Positions 1-7,273 are shown, counted from the first letter of the stretch. The stretch is DNA of 10,264 nt from Eubacterium sp. UBA3720 (GCA_002371335.1 DFHP01000143.1:32545-42808); one strand, 5' to 3'. Numbers and translations: made by a program. The notes: a model not told the origin generated them from the letters alone.

Positions 1-969
1 GTTCTGGCGGCGTTGTTTTTTGTCATTGTTATTCTGAATATTAACAGCGGCAGTGTAAAAATACCGGTATCAAGCATGTGCCGTCTGCTTTTTCTGAGGG
101 AAGGTTCTCCGGATGAGCTTAACATTGTTTGGCGGATCAGGATGCCGAGGATACTGATGTCGGCCATGCTGGGCGGCGCGCTTTCGCTGTCCGGATTTCT
201 GCTCCAGACTTACTTCGAGAACCCGATCGCGGGTCCGTTCGTGCTGGGTATTTCTTCCGGAGCGAAACTTCTGGTAGCGCTTGTGCTGGTTTTTTTTACG
301 GGAAGATACGGACAGGTTTCTTCGGGAAGTCTGATCGCAGCCGCGTTTGCGGGTTCAATGGCTGCGACGGGGTTTATCATTGCCGCGGCCGGAAAGATAA
401 GAAGCATGGCGGGTTTGCTTGTGACAGGTATTATGATCGGTTATATCTGCTCGGCGGCCACGGATTTTCTGATCACATTTGCCGATGATGCAGATATCGT
501 TAATCTGACGAACTGGTCTCAGGGAAGCTTTTCGGGAATGAACTGGAGCAATGTAAGAATGGCAGCCGTTGTCACGGGAATTACGTTTATTATCACTTTT
601 CTCATGTCAAAACCGATAGGTGCTTTTTTGCTTGGCGAGGCGTACGCCCAGAGCATGGGGGTGAACGTGAAGAGGTTTCGGATGATCATTCTGATACTGT
701 CCAGTGTTTTTTCGGCAGCGGTGACTGCTTTTGCAGGCCCCGTATCCTTTGTGGGGATCGCGGTTCCTTTCCTGATAAGGTCAGCGCTTGGCACATCCCG
801 TCCGCTGGCAGTCATCCCGGCTTCATTTCTGGGAGGCGCGGTATTCTGTATGATGTGTGATCTGATAGCCCGGATGGCGTTTGCACCTTCAGAGCTGAAA
901 ATCAGTACGGTAACATCCTTTTTCGGCGCGCCGGTAGTTATCTATATGCTGACCAGAAGGAGAAGATAG
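1..969 (+). CDS. FecCD/BtuC-family ABC transporter permease, 5' partial
   Basis: This is the membrane subunit of an importer for iron-siderophore, haem or corrinoid; it forms the translocation channel and pairs with the ATPase encoded next. The reading frame is open from base 1, so the gene starts left of the window; 322 residues are visible and probably only some 15-25 are missing, because the first membrane segment is already present. Family landmarks match by eye: RMPRILM near residue 47, NPIAGPFVLGISSG near 74-87, LGEAYAQSMGVNV near 211-223 (the cytoplasmic coupling region that contacts the ATPase), AGPVSFVGIAVPFLIR near 245-260 and a C-terminal GAPVVIYMLTRRRR. The protein is hydrophobic throughout, with a basic C-terminus, as expected. 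The substrate cannot be told from this subunit. The gap to the ATPase is 294 nt, long for this operon type, where the genes usually touch. The family call is firm; the ligand is open. Confidence 0.93.
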   Translation, partial: VLAALFFVIVILNINSGSVKIPVSSMCRLLFLREGSPDELNIVWRIRMPRILMSAMLGGALSLSGFLLQTYFENPIAGPFVLGISSGAKLLVALVLVFFTGRYGQVSSGSLIAAAFAGSMAATGFIIAAAGKIRSMAGLLVTGIMIGYICSAATDFLITFADDADIVNLTNWSQGSFSGMNWSNVRMAAVVTGITFIITFLMSKPIGAFLLGEAYAQSMGVNVKRFRMIILILSSVFSAAVTAFAGPVSFVGIAVPFLIRSALGTSRPLAVIPASFLGGAVFCMMCDLIARMAFAPSELKISTVTSFFGAPVVIYMLTRRRR

Positions 970-1008
970 ATCATCATCTGCAGCTATACGGGGAAATCGT
1001 GTGAACGT

Positions 1009-1128
1009 TCAACTCAGCCGGGGAATCCCTCGCTTCTGCCGGCGGTGGGTTATAACAGATTTAACTCAGTGGCGGGTATTGAATCAAACCTGACTAAGTG
1101 GAGGGTTTTGATCCCCCATCTGAGTTGA
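1009..1128. repeat. Block of four related 14-17 bp repeats, three direct and one inverted
   Basis: Three direct copies of a motif close to AACTCAGTGGNGGG lie at 1009-1024, 1061-1076 and 1091-1105. One inverted copy lies at 1112-1128. TCAACTCAG at 1009-1017 is a perfect 9-bp complement of CTGAGTTGA at 1120-1128. AACTCAG at 1063-1069 can pair with the same inverted arm. GTGGAGGG at 1098-1105 can form a close hairpin with 1112-1119 despite one mismatch. The single inverted arm can therefore pair with any of three upstream copies. The block sits between the permease and ATPase genes. It may be a dispersed intergenic repeat or a structured RNA in the operon messenger. No terminator-like U tail follows. 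Confidence 0.6.
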
Positions 1129-1170
1129 GCTTTCGGCGGATCGCAGAGCTGCGCGGAGGAAGATGCACAA

Positions 1171-1206
1171 GTGCGGCGCGCAACTCGCGCGCGATCAGAG
1201 ATCGCG
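1171..1206 (+). repeat. GC-rich hairpins upstream of the ABC ATPase gene
   Basis: CGCGATC at 1190-1196 and GATCGCG at 1200-1206 form a perfect 7-bp stem with a 3-nt loop. GCGCG at 1176-1180 pairs with CGCGC at 1186-1190 around CAACT, sharing one base with the first stem. The stretch is much richer in GC than the coding DNA on either side. It lies inside the 970-1263 gap with the repeat block. I recognise no riboswitch class here; in particular I see no cobalamin box. Confidence 0.45.
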
Positions 1207-1263
1207 ATTGAAACGGCTTTAAGCGCAAAGAACTTCGGTGAGGAGAAAGGAGAAACCTTCGCC

Positions 1264-2412
1264 ATGGAATACTATTTTCAGATGAAGGGAGTGACTGTCG
1301 GCTATGACAGAAAGCCCCTGATCAGAGACATAGATATCAATATAAGGAAGGGCGAGATCGTAACGATGATCGGCCCGAACGGAGCTGGTAAGTCCACGAT
1401 CATCAGGAGTATCATAAGGCAGCTTTCGCTGATCGGCGGAGACGTTATCCTGGACGGTGAAAACATGAGATCCATATCCTTCAGAGAGCTTTCCACGCGG
1501 ATGGCAGTTGTTTTGACGGAGCATATGAAGCCTGATCTGATGACATGCTATGAGGTTGCGGCGAGCGGACGTTATCCCTACACCGGCCGCATGGGAATCC
1601 TTTCCGCGGATGATGAGAGAAGGGTGGAGGACGCTCTTCGGCTTGTCCGGGCAGAAAGCTTTGGAAACAGGAATTTCATGGAAGTAAGCGACGGTCAGAG
1701 GCAGAGAGTGCTTCTGGCAAGAGCTATCTGCCAGGAACCCGAGATAATCCTTCTGGATGAACCGACGTCGTTTCTGGATGTGCGTCATAAAATAGAACTT
1801 TTATCGATCCTTCGGCAGCTGGCAAAGGAAAAGGCTATCACGGTCATAATGAGCCTGCATGAGATCGATCTGGCGATGAAGATATCAGATAAGATCATGT
1901 GTGTTAAGGGGGAATACATTGAACAGTTCGGGACGCCCGCAGAGGTTTTCAATGAGGAGGTCATCAACGAACTGTATGACATAAAAAGAGGCGTTTTTGA
2001 TCCTTTGCTGGGAAGTATAGAAATGCCTGCGCCCGATGGCCGCCCCTCGATTCTGGTGATATCCTCCGGAGGCAGCGGGATCCCGGTATACAGGCGCCTC
2101 CAGAAGGAAGGTATTCCTTTTGCGGCAGGTCCGCTGTATACAAATGATCTGGATTTTCATCTGGCGAAAGAACTGGCCGCGAAGGTTTTTGAAGTGGAAG
2201 CTTTTTCTGAACTTACGGAAACAGAATGCGAAAGGATCATCAGGTTTATAGACAGCGATATAGATATAGTCATTAACGCCGGCGTAAAGATAGGCAGATG
2301 GAACCGGGAGATAAAAAAGATACTGGATGCATGCAGAGATAAACTTGCGGAAGGGGAAATATTCATGAGGGGCGGAGAAACGCTCCGTATGTCAGAGAAG
2401 CAGAAAGGTTAA
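1264..2412 (+). CDS. FecE-type ABC transporter ATPase with extra C-terminal domain
   Basis: This is the ATP-hydrolysing subunit of the iron-chelate, haem or corrinoid importer whose permease lies upstream; it acts at the cytoplasmic face of the membrane. With ATG at 1264 it has 382 residues. Walker A is GPNGAGKST (37-45), the signature is VSDGQRQ (141-147) in place of LSGGQ, Walker B is IILLDEP (161-167), the D-loop is SFLD (169-172) and the switch His is 199. At the Q-loop position I see LTEHM (84-88), so Glu86 seems to replace the usual Gln. Family members normally end near residue 255; here about 130 more residues follow, starting PSILVISSGGSGIPVYRRL (261-279), which looks like a small Rossmann-like domain of unknown role. 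GGAG at 1249-1252 sets the start 11 nt downstream. A GTG at 1171 would add 31 residues unlike the family and was not used. Confidence 0.93.
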   Translation: MEYYFQMKGVTVGYDRKPLIRDIDINIRKGEIVTMIGPNGAGKSTIIRSIIRQLSLIGGDVILDGENMRSISFRELSTRMAVVLTEHMKPDLMTCYEVAASGRYPYTGRMGILSADDERRVEDALRLVRAESFGNRNFMEVSDGQRQRVLLARAICQEPEIILLDEPTSFLDVRHKIELLSILRQLAKEKAITVIMSLHEIDLAMKISDKIMCVKGEYIEQFGTPAEVFNEEVINELYDIKRGVFDPLLGSIEMPAPDGRPSILVISSGGSGIPVYRRLQKEGIPFAAGPLYTNDLDFHLAKELAAKVFEVEAFSELTETECERIIRFIDSDIDIVINAGVKIGRWNREIKKILDACRDKLAEGEIFMRGGETLRMSEKQKG

Positions 2413-2454
2413 AAGCTAAAACTTTCTCAGCAGAACGCCTGCCGGGCGGCTTCG

Positions 2455-2483
2455 TTGACTTTGCATTTCATTTATGCTATCTT
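2455..2483 (+). promoter_or_regulatory. SigA-type promoter of ssb with extended -10
   Basis: TTGACT at 2455-2460 is followed after exactly 17 nt by TATCTT at 2478-2483. TG at 2475-2476, one base before the hexamer, gives an extended -10. Transcription should begin near 2490, leaving a leader of about 35 nt before ssb. This separates ssb from the transporter operon. Confidence 0.7.
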
Positions 2484-2525
2484 TATGTTTGTGTAAAAAG
2501 ATAATTCTGAAACAGAGGTATTAGT

Positions 2526-2996
2526 ATGAATAAAGTAATTTTGATGGGCAGACTTACCAGAGATCCAGACATTCGTTATTCGGCCGGAGAGAACGGAATG
2601 CAGGTTGCGCGGTATACACTTGCCGTAGACCGTCGTTTCCGCAGACAGGAAGGTCAGCAGGCAGATTTTATCAGCTGCGTAGTCTTCGGAAAGGGTGCTG
2701 AATTTGCTGAAAAGTATCTGCATAAAGGCGTAAAGATTGCCGTGACCGGAAGGATCCAGACGGGAAGCTACACGAACAGAGAAGGCGTCAAGGTCTATAC
2801 TACAGATGTGGTAGTTGAGGAGCAGGAGTTCGCTGAGAGCCGTGCGGCCAGTGAGGCGGGCAGCGCTTCTTATAATAATAACCAGTACAACGGTGGAAAA
2901 GCTCAGGCAGCACCGGAAGGCGGCGGATTTGATGACGGTCCGGATGGATTTATGAATATTCCGGACGGCATCGATGAGGAACTTCCATTCCAATAA
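2526..2996 (+). CDS. ssb: Single-stranded DNA-binding protein
   Basis: SSB coats single-stranded DNA during replication, repair and recombination, and its acidic tip recruits partner proteins. The 156-residue length is normal for a housekeeping bacterial SSB. The OB fold occupies about 1-105, opening MNKVILMGRLTRDPDIRYS and including ADFISCVVFGKGAEFAEKYL. A flexible Gly/Asn/Gln/Ala linker follows (about 107-148), and the tip reads DEELPFQ. The canonical tip ends in Pro-Phe; here a Gln follows the Phe, so the terminal carboxylate is not on Phe. GAGG at 2515-2518 lies 7 nt before the ATG. The gene has its own promoter. In many Firmicutes ssb sits between rpsF and rpsR; neither is next to it here, so it may be a relocated copy or a second paralogue. 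Its protein partners would include DnaB-associated replisome factors, encoded further downstream. Confidence 0.96.
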   Translation: MNKVILMGRLTRDPDIRYSAGENGMQVARYTLAVDRRFRRQEGQQADFISCVVFGKGAEFAEKYLHKGVKIAVTGRIQTGSYTNREGVKVYTTDVVVEEQEFAESRAASEAGSASYNNNQYNGGKAQAAPEGGGFDDGPDGFMNIPDGIDEELPFQ

Positions 2997-3023
2997 TGGA
3001 TGAACCGATATTAAGATGAATGT

Positions 3024-3057
3024 CGGGCGGCCATAGGTTAGAGCTTATGACCGCCCG
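3024..3057 (+). terminator. Hairpin between ssb and gdpP, possible weak terminator or attenuator
   Basis: CGGGCGG (3024-3030) pairs with CCGCCCG (3051-3057), and CATA (3032-3035) with TATG (3046-3049). One C-A mismatch separates the two parts and the loop is 10 nt. The tail is only ATTT, so termination would be weak. The stem ends four bases before the GAGG assigned to gdpP, so it could also influence translation of gdpP or allow partial read-through from ssb. Confidence 0.5.
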
Positions 3058-3077
3058 ATTTGAGGCTATGGATCAAT

Positions 3078-5132
3078 ATGTCAGATTTAAAATTAGACAA
3101 GAGGTTTCGTAATTATCTTCGATCCCCTATCAGGTATGTGATCATTCTGACAGCGGTGGATCTGGTCGTTTTCGCGATCGATCTGAAAGCCGGGATGGTA
3201 ATGCTTGCAGGCATCGCGGTTTATCTGGCTGCGCAGTTTGCCGTATATGAGAGGCGTAAAAACGCGATCTTCGCGGAAATGGTGGAGTTTGCGTCCAGAT
3301 ATGGACAGATCGAAGGAAATATCCTTAAGAATACCGTTTTGCCTTACGCGATCGCTAATGAAAGCGGCAGGATACTTTGGTTCAACGATGCTTTCGGACA
3401 ATTGGCGGGCCTGAAGGAGAAGGAATACGGAAAGTCTTTGTATGGCGTTTTCCGTACTATCAGCTCTGAAAAACTCCCCGGAAGCGAAGACGAAGTCTCT
3501 GAATTTGAAATAGAATATAACGACAGTGCTTACAAGGTGGAGATCGTAAAAACAGATGTAACCAGGCACGCCAGAGAATCATCACTGATCGATGTCAGTA
3601 AAGAAACCGGGTCTTGTATTTACACGGTCTCGTTTCAGGATATCACGGAGCTTCACAGGTACATAGACAGATATCATAACGAAATGATGGTGACGGCTCT
3701 GATCTACCTGGATAATTATGAAGAGGCACTGGAATCTGTCGAGGAAGTCAGACGTTCGCTGCTGATCGCACTGATCGACCGTAAGATCACAAAGTATTTC
3801 AGTAATTTCGACGGACTTGTAAAGAAGTTCGAAAAAGATAAGTTCATGCTTGTCATGCGGCGCAGTTCACTGAAGGAAGTACAGCAGAAGCAGTTCAGTA
3901 TTCTGGAGGAAGTCAAGACGGTTAATATCGGAAACGATATGTCTGTCACGGTGAGTATGGGTATCGGAGCAAACAATGGTTCATATACCCAGGATTACGA
4001 AGCAGCCCGTATCGCCATAGACCTGGCGCTGGGAAGAGGCGGAGACCAGGTGGTCATTAAAGACGAAGCGGGAACGCATTTCTTCGGAGGACAGACGCAG
4101 GCCGTTGAAAAGAATACCCGCGTAAAGGCAAGGGTGAAGGCGCATGCGCTCAAAGAGTTCATAGCATCCAAGGAAAAAGTGGTGTGTATGGGACATCAGA
4201 TGATCGACGCAGACGCTTTCGGCGCGGCGATCGGTATCTACAGGGCGGCAAGAGCGCTGAACAAAAAATCCTATGTAGTCATAGATCAGGTAACATCATC
4301 TATCAGACCATTGATGAATCTGTTTGAACAGGCTCCTGATTATGACGAAAACATGTTCCTGACCAGAGAGCAGGCGAAGGAAATGGTCAATGACGAAACT
4401 CTCGTCGTAGTAGTTGATACAAGCAGACCAAGCTATACGGGCTGTCCCGAGCTGCTGAGAAAAACGAAGACCATCGTAGTGCTTGATCACCACAGACAGA
4501 GTGAGGATGTGATCAAGAACGCAGTTCTTTCTTATATAGAACCATACGCATCCTCAGCATGTGAAATGGTTGCGGAGATACTGCAGTATTTCTCCGACGG
4601 TATCCGCATTAGAAATATTGAGGCGGATGCGCTGTACGCCGGCATCATGGTAGATACAGATAACTTCCTGCAGAAAACAGGTGTCAGAACTTTTGAAGCA
4701 GCTGCTTTTCTGCGCAGATCGGGAGCAGATGTTACCCGTGTCAGGAAGATGTTCAGAGAAGAGATGCTGGATTCCAAGGTCAAGGGAGAGACTGTCAGCA
4801 ACGCGGAAATGTACCGCGATCATTATGCTATTTCTATCAGTCCAAAGTCGGACGTGGACAGTCCGACTATTATAGCCTCTCAGTCAGCGAATGAATTGCT
4901 GAATATAATTGATGTAAAAGCATCTTTCGTTCTGACAGATTATCAGAATAAGATATACATCAGCGCCAGGGCCATTGATGAAGTAAACGTGCAGAGGATT
5001 ATGGAGAGACTCGGCGGAGGCGGTCATCTGAATATGGCCGGCTGTCAGCTGGTGGATGTTTCTATGGACTATGCTGTGGAAGTGCTGAAGAAAACACTGG
5101 ATGATATGATTAATGAAGGAGAATTGAAATAA
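3078..5132 (+). CDS. gdpP: Cyclic-di-AMP phosphodiesterase GdpP (YybT family)
   Basis: GdpP is a membrane protein that cleaves cyclic di-AMP, linking this messenger to osmotic, cell-wall and potassium control. With ATG at 3078 it has 684 residues, close to the usual 650-670. Two membrane segments lie within about 18-60. A PAS-like domain follows (about 84-200, with AIANESGRILWFNDAFGQLA). Next is a degenerate GGDEF domain whose motif reads EKDKF (252-256). The catalytic DHH domain begins near 370: GHQMIDADAFGAA (Asp377, Asp379), DTS (Asp447), DHH (470-472) and DTDN (from Asp526). The DHHA1 motif GGGGH is at 646-650. All metal-binding residues expected of an active enzyme are present. TGAGG at 3061-3065 lies 12 nt before the ATG; a TTG at 3060 is possible but lacks a site. 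The stop codon overlaps the rplI start by one base, so the two are co-transcribed. Confidence 0.96.
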   Translation: MSDLKLDKRFRNYLRSPIRYVIILTAVDLVVFAIDLKAGMVMLAGIAVYLAAQFAVYERRKNAIFAEMVEFASRYGQIEGNILKNTVLPYAIANESGRILWFNDAFGQLAGLKEKEYGKSLYGVFRTISSEKLPGSEDEVSEFEIEYNDSAYKVEIVKTDVTRHARESSLIDVSKETGSCIYTVSFQDITELHRYIDRYHNEMMVTALIYLDNYEEALESVEEVRRSLLIALIDRKITKYFSNFDGLVKKFEKDKFMLVMRRSSLKEVQQKQFSILEEVKTVNIGNDMSVTVSMGIGANNGSYTQDYEAARIAIDLALGRGGDQVVIKDEAGTHFFGGQTQAVEKNTRVKARVKAHALKEFIASKEKVVCMGHQMIDADAFGAAIGIYRAARALNKKSYVVIDQVTSSIRPLMNLFEQAPDYDENMFLTREQAKEMVNDETLVVVVDTSRPSYTGCPELLRKTKTIVVLDHHRQSEDVIKNAVLSYIEPYASSACEMVAEILQYFSDGIRIRNIEADALYAGIMVDTDNFLQKTGVRTFEAAAFLRRSGADVTRVRKMFREEMLDSKVKGETVSNAEMYRDHYAISISPKSDVDSPTIIASQSANELLNIIDVKASFVLTDYQNKIYISARAIDEVNVQRIMERLGGGGHLNMAGCQLVDVSMDYAVEVLKKTLDDMINEGELK

Positions 5133-5578
5133 TGAAGATCATTTTGCTTCAGGATGTAAAATCCCTCGGAAAAAAAGGCGATGTGGTAAACGTAAGCGAC
5201 GGATACGCCAGAAATATGCTTCTGCCGAAAAAACTCGGCGTGGAGGCAACGCCGAAAACATTAAATGACCTGAAGCTTCAGAACAAACATGAAGCCAGGC
5301 TTGCGCAGGAGGCGCTGGACGCGGCAAATGAGCTGAAGGCAAGAATTGAAAACAGTGAAATAAAAATGACAATGAAGATCGGCGACAATGGCCGGGCTTT
5401 CGGATCTATAGCTGCGAAAGAAATCGCCGAAGAGGCAAAGAAGCAGTGTGGCCTTGATATCGACAAAAAGAAGATCGTAATGGATGGACAGATAAAGGAA
5501 CTGGGAAAGACGGAGGTCAAGGTAAAGGTTCATCCGAAGGTAACTGCGAAACTGAAAATCGATGTGACAGAGGCATAA
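5132..5578 (+). CDS. rplI: 50S ribosomal protein L9
   Basis: L9 binds 23S rRNA at the base of the L1 stalk and helps maintain reading frame and 50S maturation. At 148 residues it matches the family. The N-terminal domain begins MKIILLQDVKSLGKKGD and contains VSDGYARNMLLPKKL, the classical L9 signature region. A long charged connecting helix spans roughly 40-75, and the C-terminal domain includes GRAFGSIAAKEIAE near 89-102. AAGGAG at 5116-5121 lies 10 nt before the ATG, inside the end of gdpP. The ATG shares one base with the gdpP stop (TAATG), suggesting translational coupling. The order gdpP-rplI-dnaB is widely conserved in Firmicutes. Nothing unusual was seen. Confidence 0.98.
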   Translation: MKIILLQDVKSLGKKGDVVNVSDGYARNMLLPKKLGVEATPKTLNDLKLQNKHEARLAQEALDAANELKARIENSEIKMTMKIGDNGRAFGSIAAKEIAEEAKKQCGLDIDKKKIVMDGQIKELGKTEVKVKVHPKVTAKLKIDVTEA

Positions 5579-5581
5579 TAT

Positions 5582-6934
5582 ATGGAAGAAGCGGTTGTAA
5601 AGAGAATATTACCCCACAGTACCGAGGCAGAACAGTCTGTTATAGGCTCAATGCTTATGGGGCGCGACGTCATTATGACGGCTTCGGAAATATTAACGAA
5701 AGATGATTTTTATCATCGACAGTACGGTATCGTTTATGAGGCAATGCTGGAGCTTAATGAAGCAGACAGAGAAGTAGATCTGATCACCCTGCAGAATCGT
5801 CTGAGAGAAAAAGATGTTCCGCCTGAAATATCGGATCTGGAGTTTCTGAAGGAGCTTCTGAACACGGTCTCTACCTCCGCAAATATAAAGCAGTATGCGG
5901 AGATCGTTCGGGAAAAGGCTGTACTGCGAAGTCTGATCCATGAAACAGAGCGTATAAGCAATGTCTGCTATCAGGATAATCTTCCGGTGGAAGACATTCT
6001 GGATAATTCTGAAAAGGAGCTGTTCAAGATTTTTGAACAGCGGAACACATCAGATTTTGTGCCCATAAAAAAAGTCGTTATGGACGCGCTCAAGACGATC
6101 GAAAAGGCTTCCAGGACGACCGGAAATGTGACAGGGCTCGCTTCAGGCTTTCAGGATCTGGATTATATGACATCGGGATTTCAGAATTCGGACCTGATTC
6201 TGATCGCAGCCAGACCATCCATGGGAAAGACGGCCTTCGTACTGAACGTTGCCGAGTATATGGCGTTTAAGAACAATAAAAGCGTTGCGGTATTCAGTCT
6301 CGAGATGTCAAAGCAGCAGCTTGTCAACAGGCTTTTCGCAATGGAATCCAGAGTGCAGTCCCAGAGTCTGAGAAACGGAAATCTCCGGGACGATGAATGG
6401 GAGAGCCTGATAGATGCGGCGGGCGTTATAGGAACGTCAAACCTGATCATAGATGATACGCCGGGTATTACGGTAAGGGAACTTCGGACGAAATGCCGAA
6501 AGTATAAAATAGAGCACGATCTGGATATTATCCTGATCGATTATCTGCAGCTCATGTCAGGTTCGGACAGCAGAAGAAGTGATTCCAGACAGCAGGAGAT
6601 ATCTGAAATATCCCGTTCGCTGAAAGCGCTCGCGAGAGAATTGAATGTTCCCGTTATAGCACTGTCCCAGCTGAGCAGGGCGGTGGAGAGCAGGACGGAT
6701 CACCGGCCTATTCTTTCGGATCTTCGTGAATCCGGAGCTATAGAGCAGGATGCGGATGTGGTAATGTTTCTGTACAGGGACGACTACTATAATAAAGATT
6801 CGGAGATGAAGGGCATCTGTGAGCTTATCATAGCAAAACAGAGAAATGGTCCTATCGGTACGGTAAATCTCGTATGGCTTCCGCAGTATACGAAATTTAT
6901 GTCGATGGAGCGTGAAAGGCGCGCCAGAGATTAG
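5582..6934 (+). CDS. dnaB: Replicative DNA helicase DnaB (DnaC in Bacillus naming)
   Basis: This is the hexameric 5'-3' helicase that unwinds the chromosome ahead of the replisome. The 450-residue length is typical. The N-terminal helical collar domain covers about 8-110, beginning with LPHSTEAEQSVIGSMLMG, followed by a linker to about 170. The RecA-like motor follows: the Walker A motif ARPSMGKT is at 210-217, Walker B is IILIDYLQLM with Asp320, and the conserved VIALSQLSRAVESR, DLRESGAIEQDADVVMFLYRD and IAKQRNGPIG lie in the last third. No intein or insertion interrupts the motor domain. AGAGG at 5569-5573, inside the end of rplI, sits 8 nt before the ATG, and the gap to rplI is 3 nt. It is the last gene of the operon, followed by a terminator. 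The call is firm. Confidence 0.98.
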   Translation: MEEAVVKRILPHSTEAEQSVIGSMLMGRDVIMTASEILTKDDFYHRQYGIVYEAMLELNEADREVDLITLQNRLREKDVPPEISDLEFLKELLNTVSTSANIKQYAEIVREKAVLRSLIHETERISNVCYQDNLPVEDILDNSEKELFKIFEQRNTSDFVPIKKVVMDALKTIEKASRTTGNVTGLASGFQDLDYMTSGFQNSDLILIAARPSMGKTAFVLNVAEYMAFKNNKSVAVFSLEMSKQQLVNRLFAMESRVQSQSLRNGNLRDDEWESLIDAAGVIGTSNLIIDDTPGITVRELRTKCRKYKIEHDLDIILIDYLQLMSGSDSRRSDSRQQEISEISRSLKALARELNVPVIALSQLSRAVESRTDHRPILSDLRESGAIEQDADVVMFLYRDDYYNKDSEMKGICELIIAKQRNGPIGTVNLVWLPQYTKFMSMERERRARD

Positions 6935-6970
6935 AATATACCTGAAGAGCTTCGAAAAAAACAAAAATAA

Positions 6971-7006
6971 AAAAATGACCGTTTTTAAAACGGCCATTTT
7001 TTTTAT
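6971..7006. terminator. Bidirectional terminator between dnaB and the ferredoxin gene
   Basis: Arms 6971-6984 and 6988-7001 form a stem of about 14 bp with one mismatch (A6978 against C6994) and a 3-nt loop. A run of T follows on the plus strand and a run of A precedes the stem, so both converging transcripts end with a U tract. On the minus-strand RNA the mismatch becomes a G-U wobble, so the hairpin should be more stable for the ferredoxin transcript. Confidence 0.88.
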
Positions 7007-7038
7007 TCTATTCAGATAATGACTGATCCAGAGTTTTA

Positions 7039-7209
7039 TCAAGCCTCTGAAATAGCTCCTGTAGGACATGCACCCTCGCATGCACCGCAATCGATACAAG
7101 CATCAGCGTTGATCTCATATTTAGTATCGCCCATTGCGATAGCGCCTACCGGGCACTCACCTTCACATGTTCCACAGCATACACATGCATCAGAAATAAC
7201 TCTTGCCAT
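7039..7209 (-). CDS. 2[4Fe-4S] ferredoxin, clostridial type
   Basis: This small soluble electron carrier moves low-potential electrons between enzymes such as pyruvate:ferredoxin oxidoreductase and hydrogenase. It has 56 residues beginning MARVISDACVCCGTCEGECP. Both cluster motifs are complete. The first is Cys9, 12, 15 and 19 followed by Pro; the second is Cys38, 41, 44 and 48 followed by Pro. An additional Cys at position 11 lies inside the first motif. Each cluster-binding half repeats the pattern with about 29-residue spacing, as in ancestral duplicated ferredoxins. GGAGG (complement of 7218-7222) sits 8 nt before the ATG at 7209. The stop TGA is at 7041-7039. It is transcribed alone, convergent with dnaB, and ends at the shared terminator. 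The call is firm; its redox partners are not shown by the neighbourhood. Confidence 0.97.
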   Translation of the reverse strand: MARVISDACVCCGTCEGECPVGAIAMGDTKYEINADACIDCGACEGACPTGAISEA

Positions 7210-7244
7210 AATAATTTCCTCCTGTATTTTATATCAAAGATTGA

Positions 7245-7273
7245 TTTATAAGAACTTCCCATCTAAGTTCTAA
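7245..7273 (-). promoter_or_regulatory. Probable ferredoxin promoter with a dyad in its spacer
   Basis: On the minus strand, TATAAA (complement of 7245-7250) lies 17 nt after TTAGAA (complement of 7268-7273). The -10 box is good and the -35 is poor. A perfect inverted repeat, AGAACTT at 7251-7257 and AAGTTCT at 7265-7271, fills the spacer and reaches into the -35. That is a position where a bound protein would block RNA polymerase. The assignment of both the promoter and the operator is inference. Confidence 0.45.

Noticed and set aside
1171..1263. 31-codon N-terminal extension of the ABC ATPase from GTG 1171
   Set aside because: No binding site upstream, sequence unlike the family, and it overlaps GC-rich hairpins; ATG 1264 has GGAG at proper distance.
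970..1263. Cobalamin or other known riboswitch before the ABC ATPase
   Set aside because: No recognisable conserved box was seen; the structure consists of repeats and GC hairpins.
2437..2454. GC hairpin after the ABC ATPase gene as terminator
   Set aside because: Only four to five pairs and no T run before the ssb promoter.
2984..3000. Hairpin TCCATT/AATGGA at the end of ssb
   Set aside because: Only 6 weak pairs overlapping the stop codon; no U tail.
7019..7273. Plus-strand reading frame of 84 codons over the ferredoxin gene
   Set aside because: It is the antisense of the ferredoxin, which has both complete Cys motifs, a GGAGG site and a terminator.
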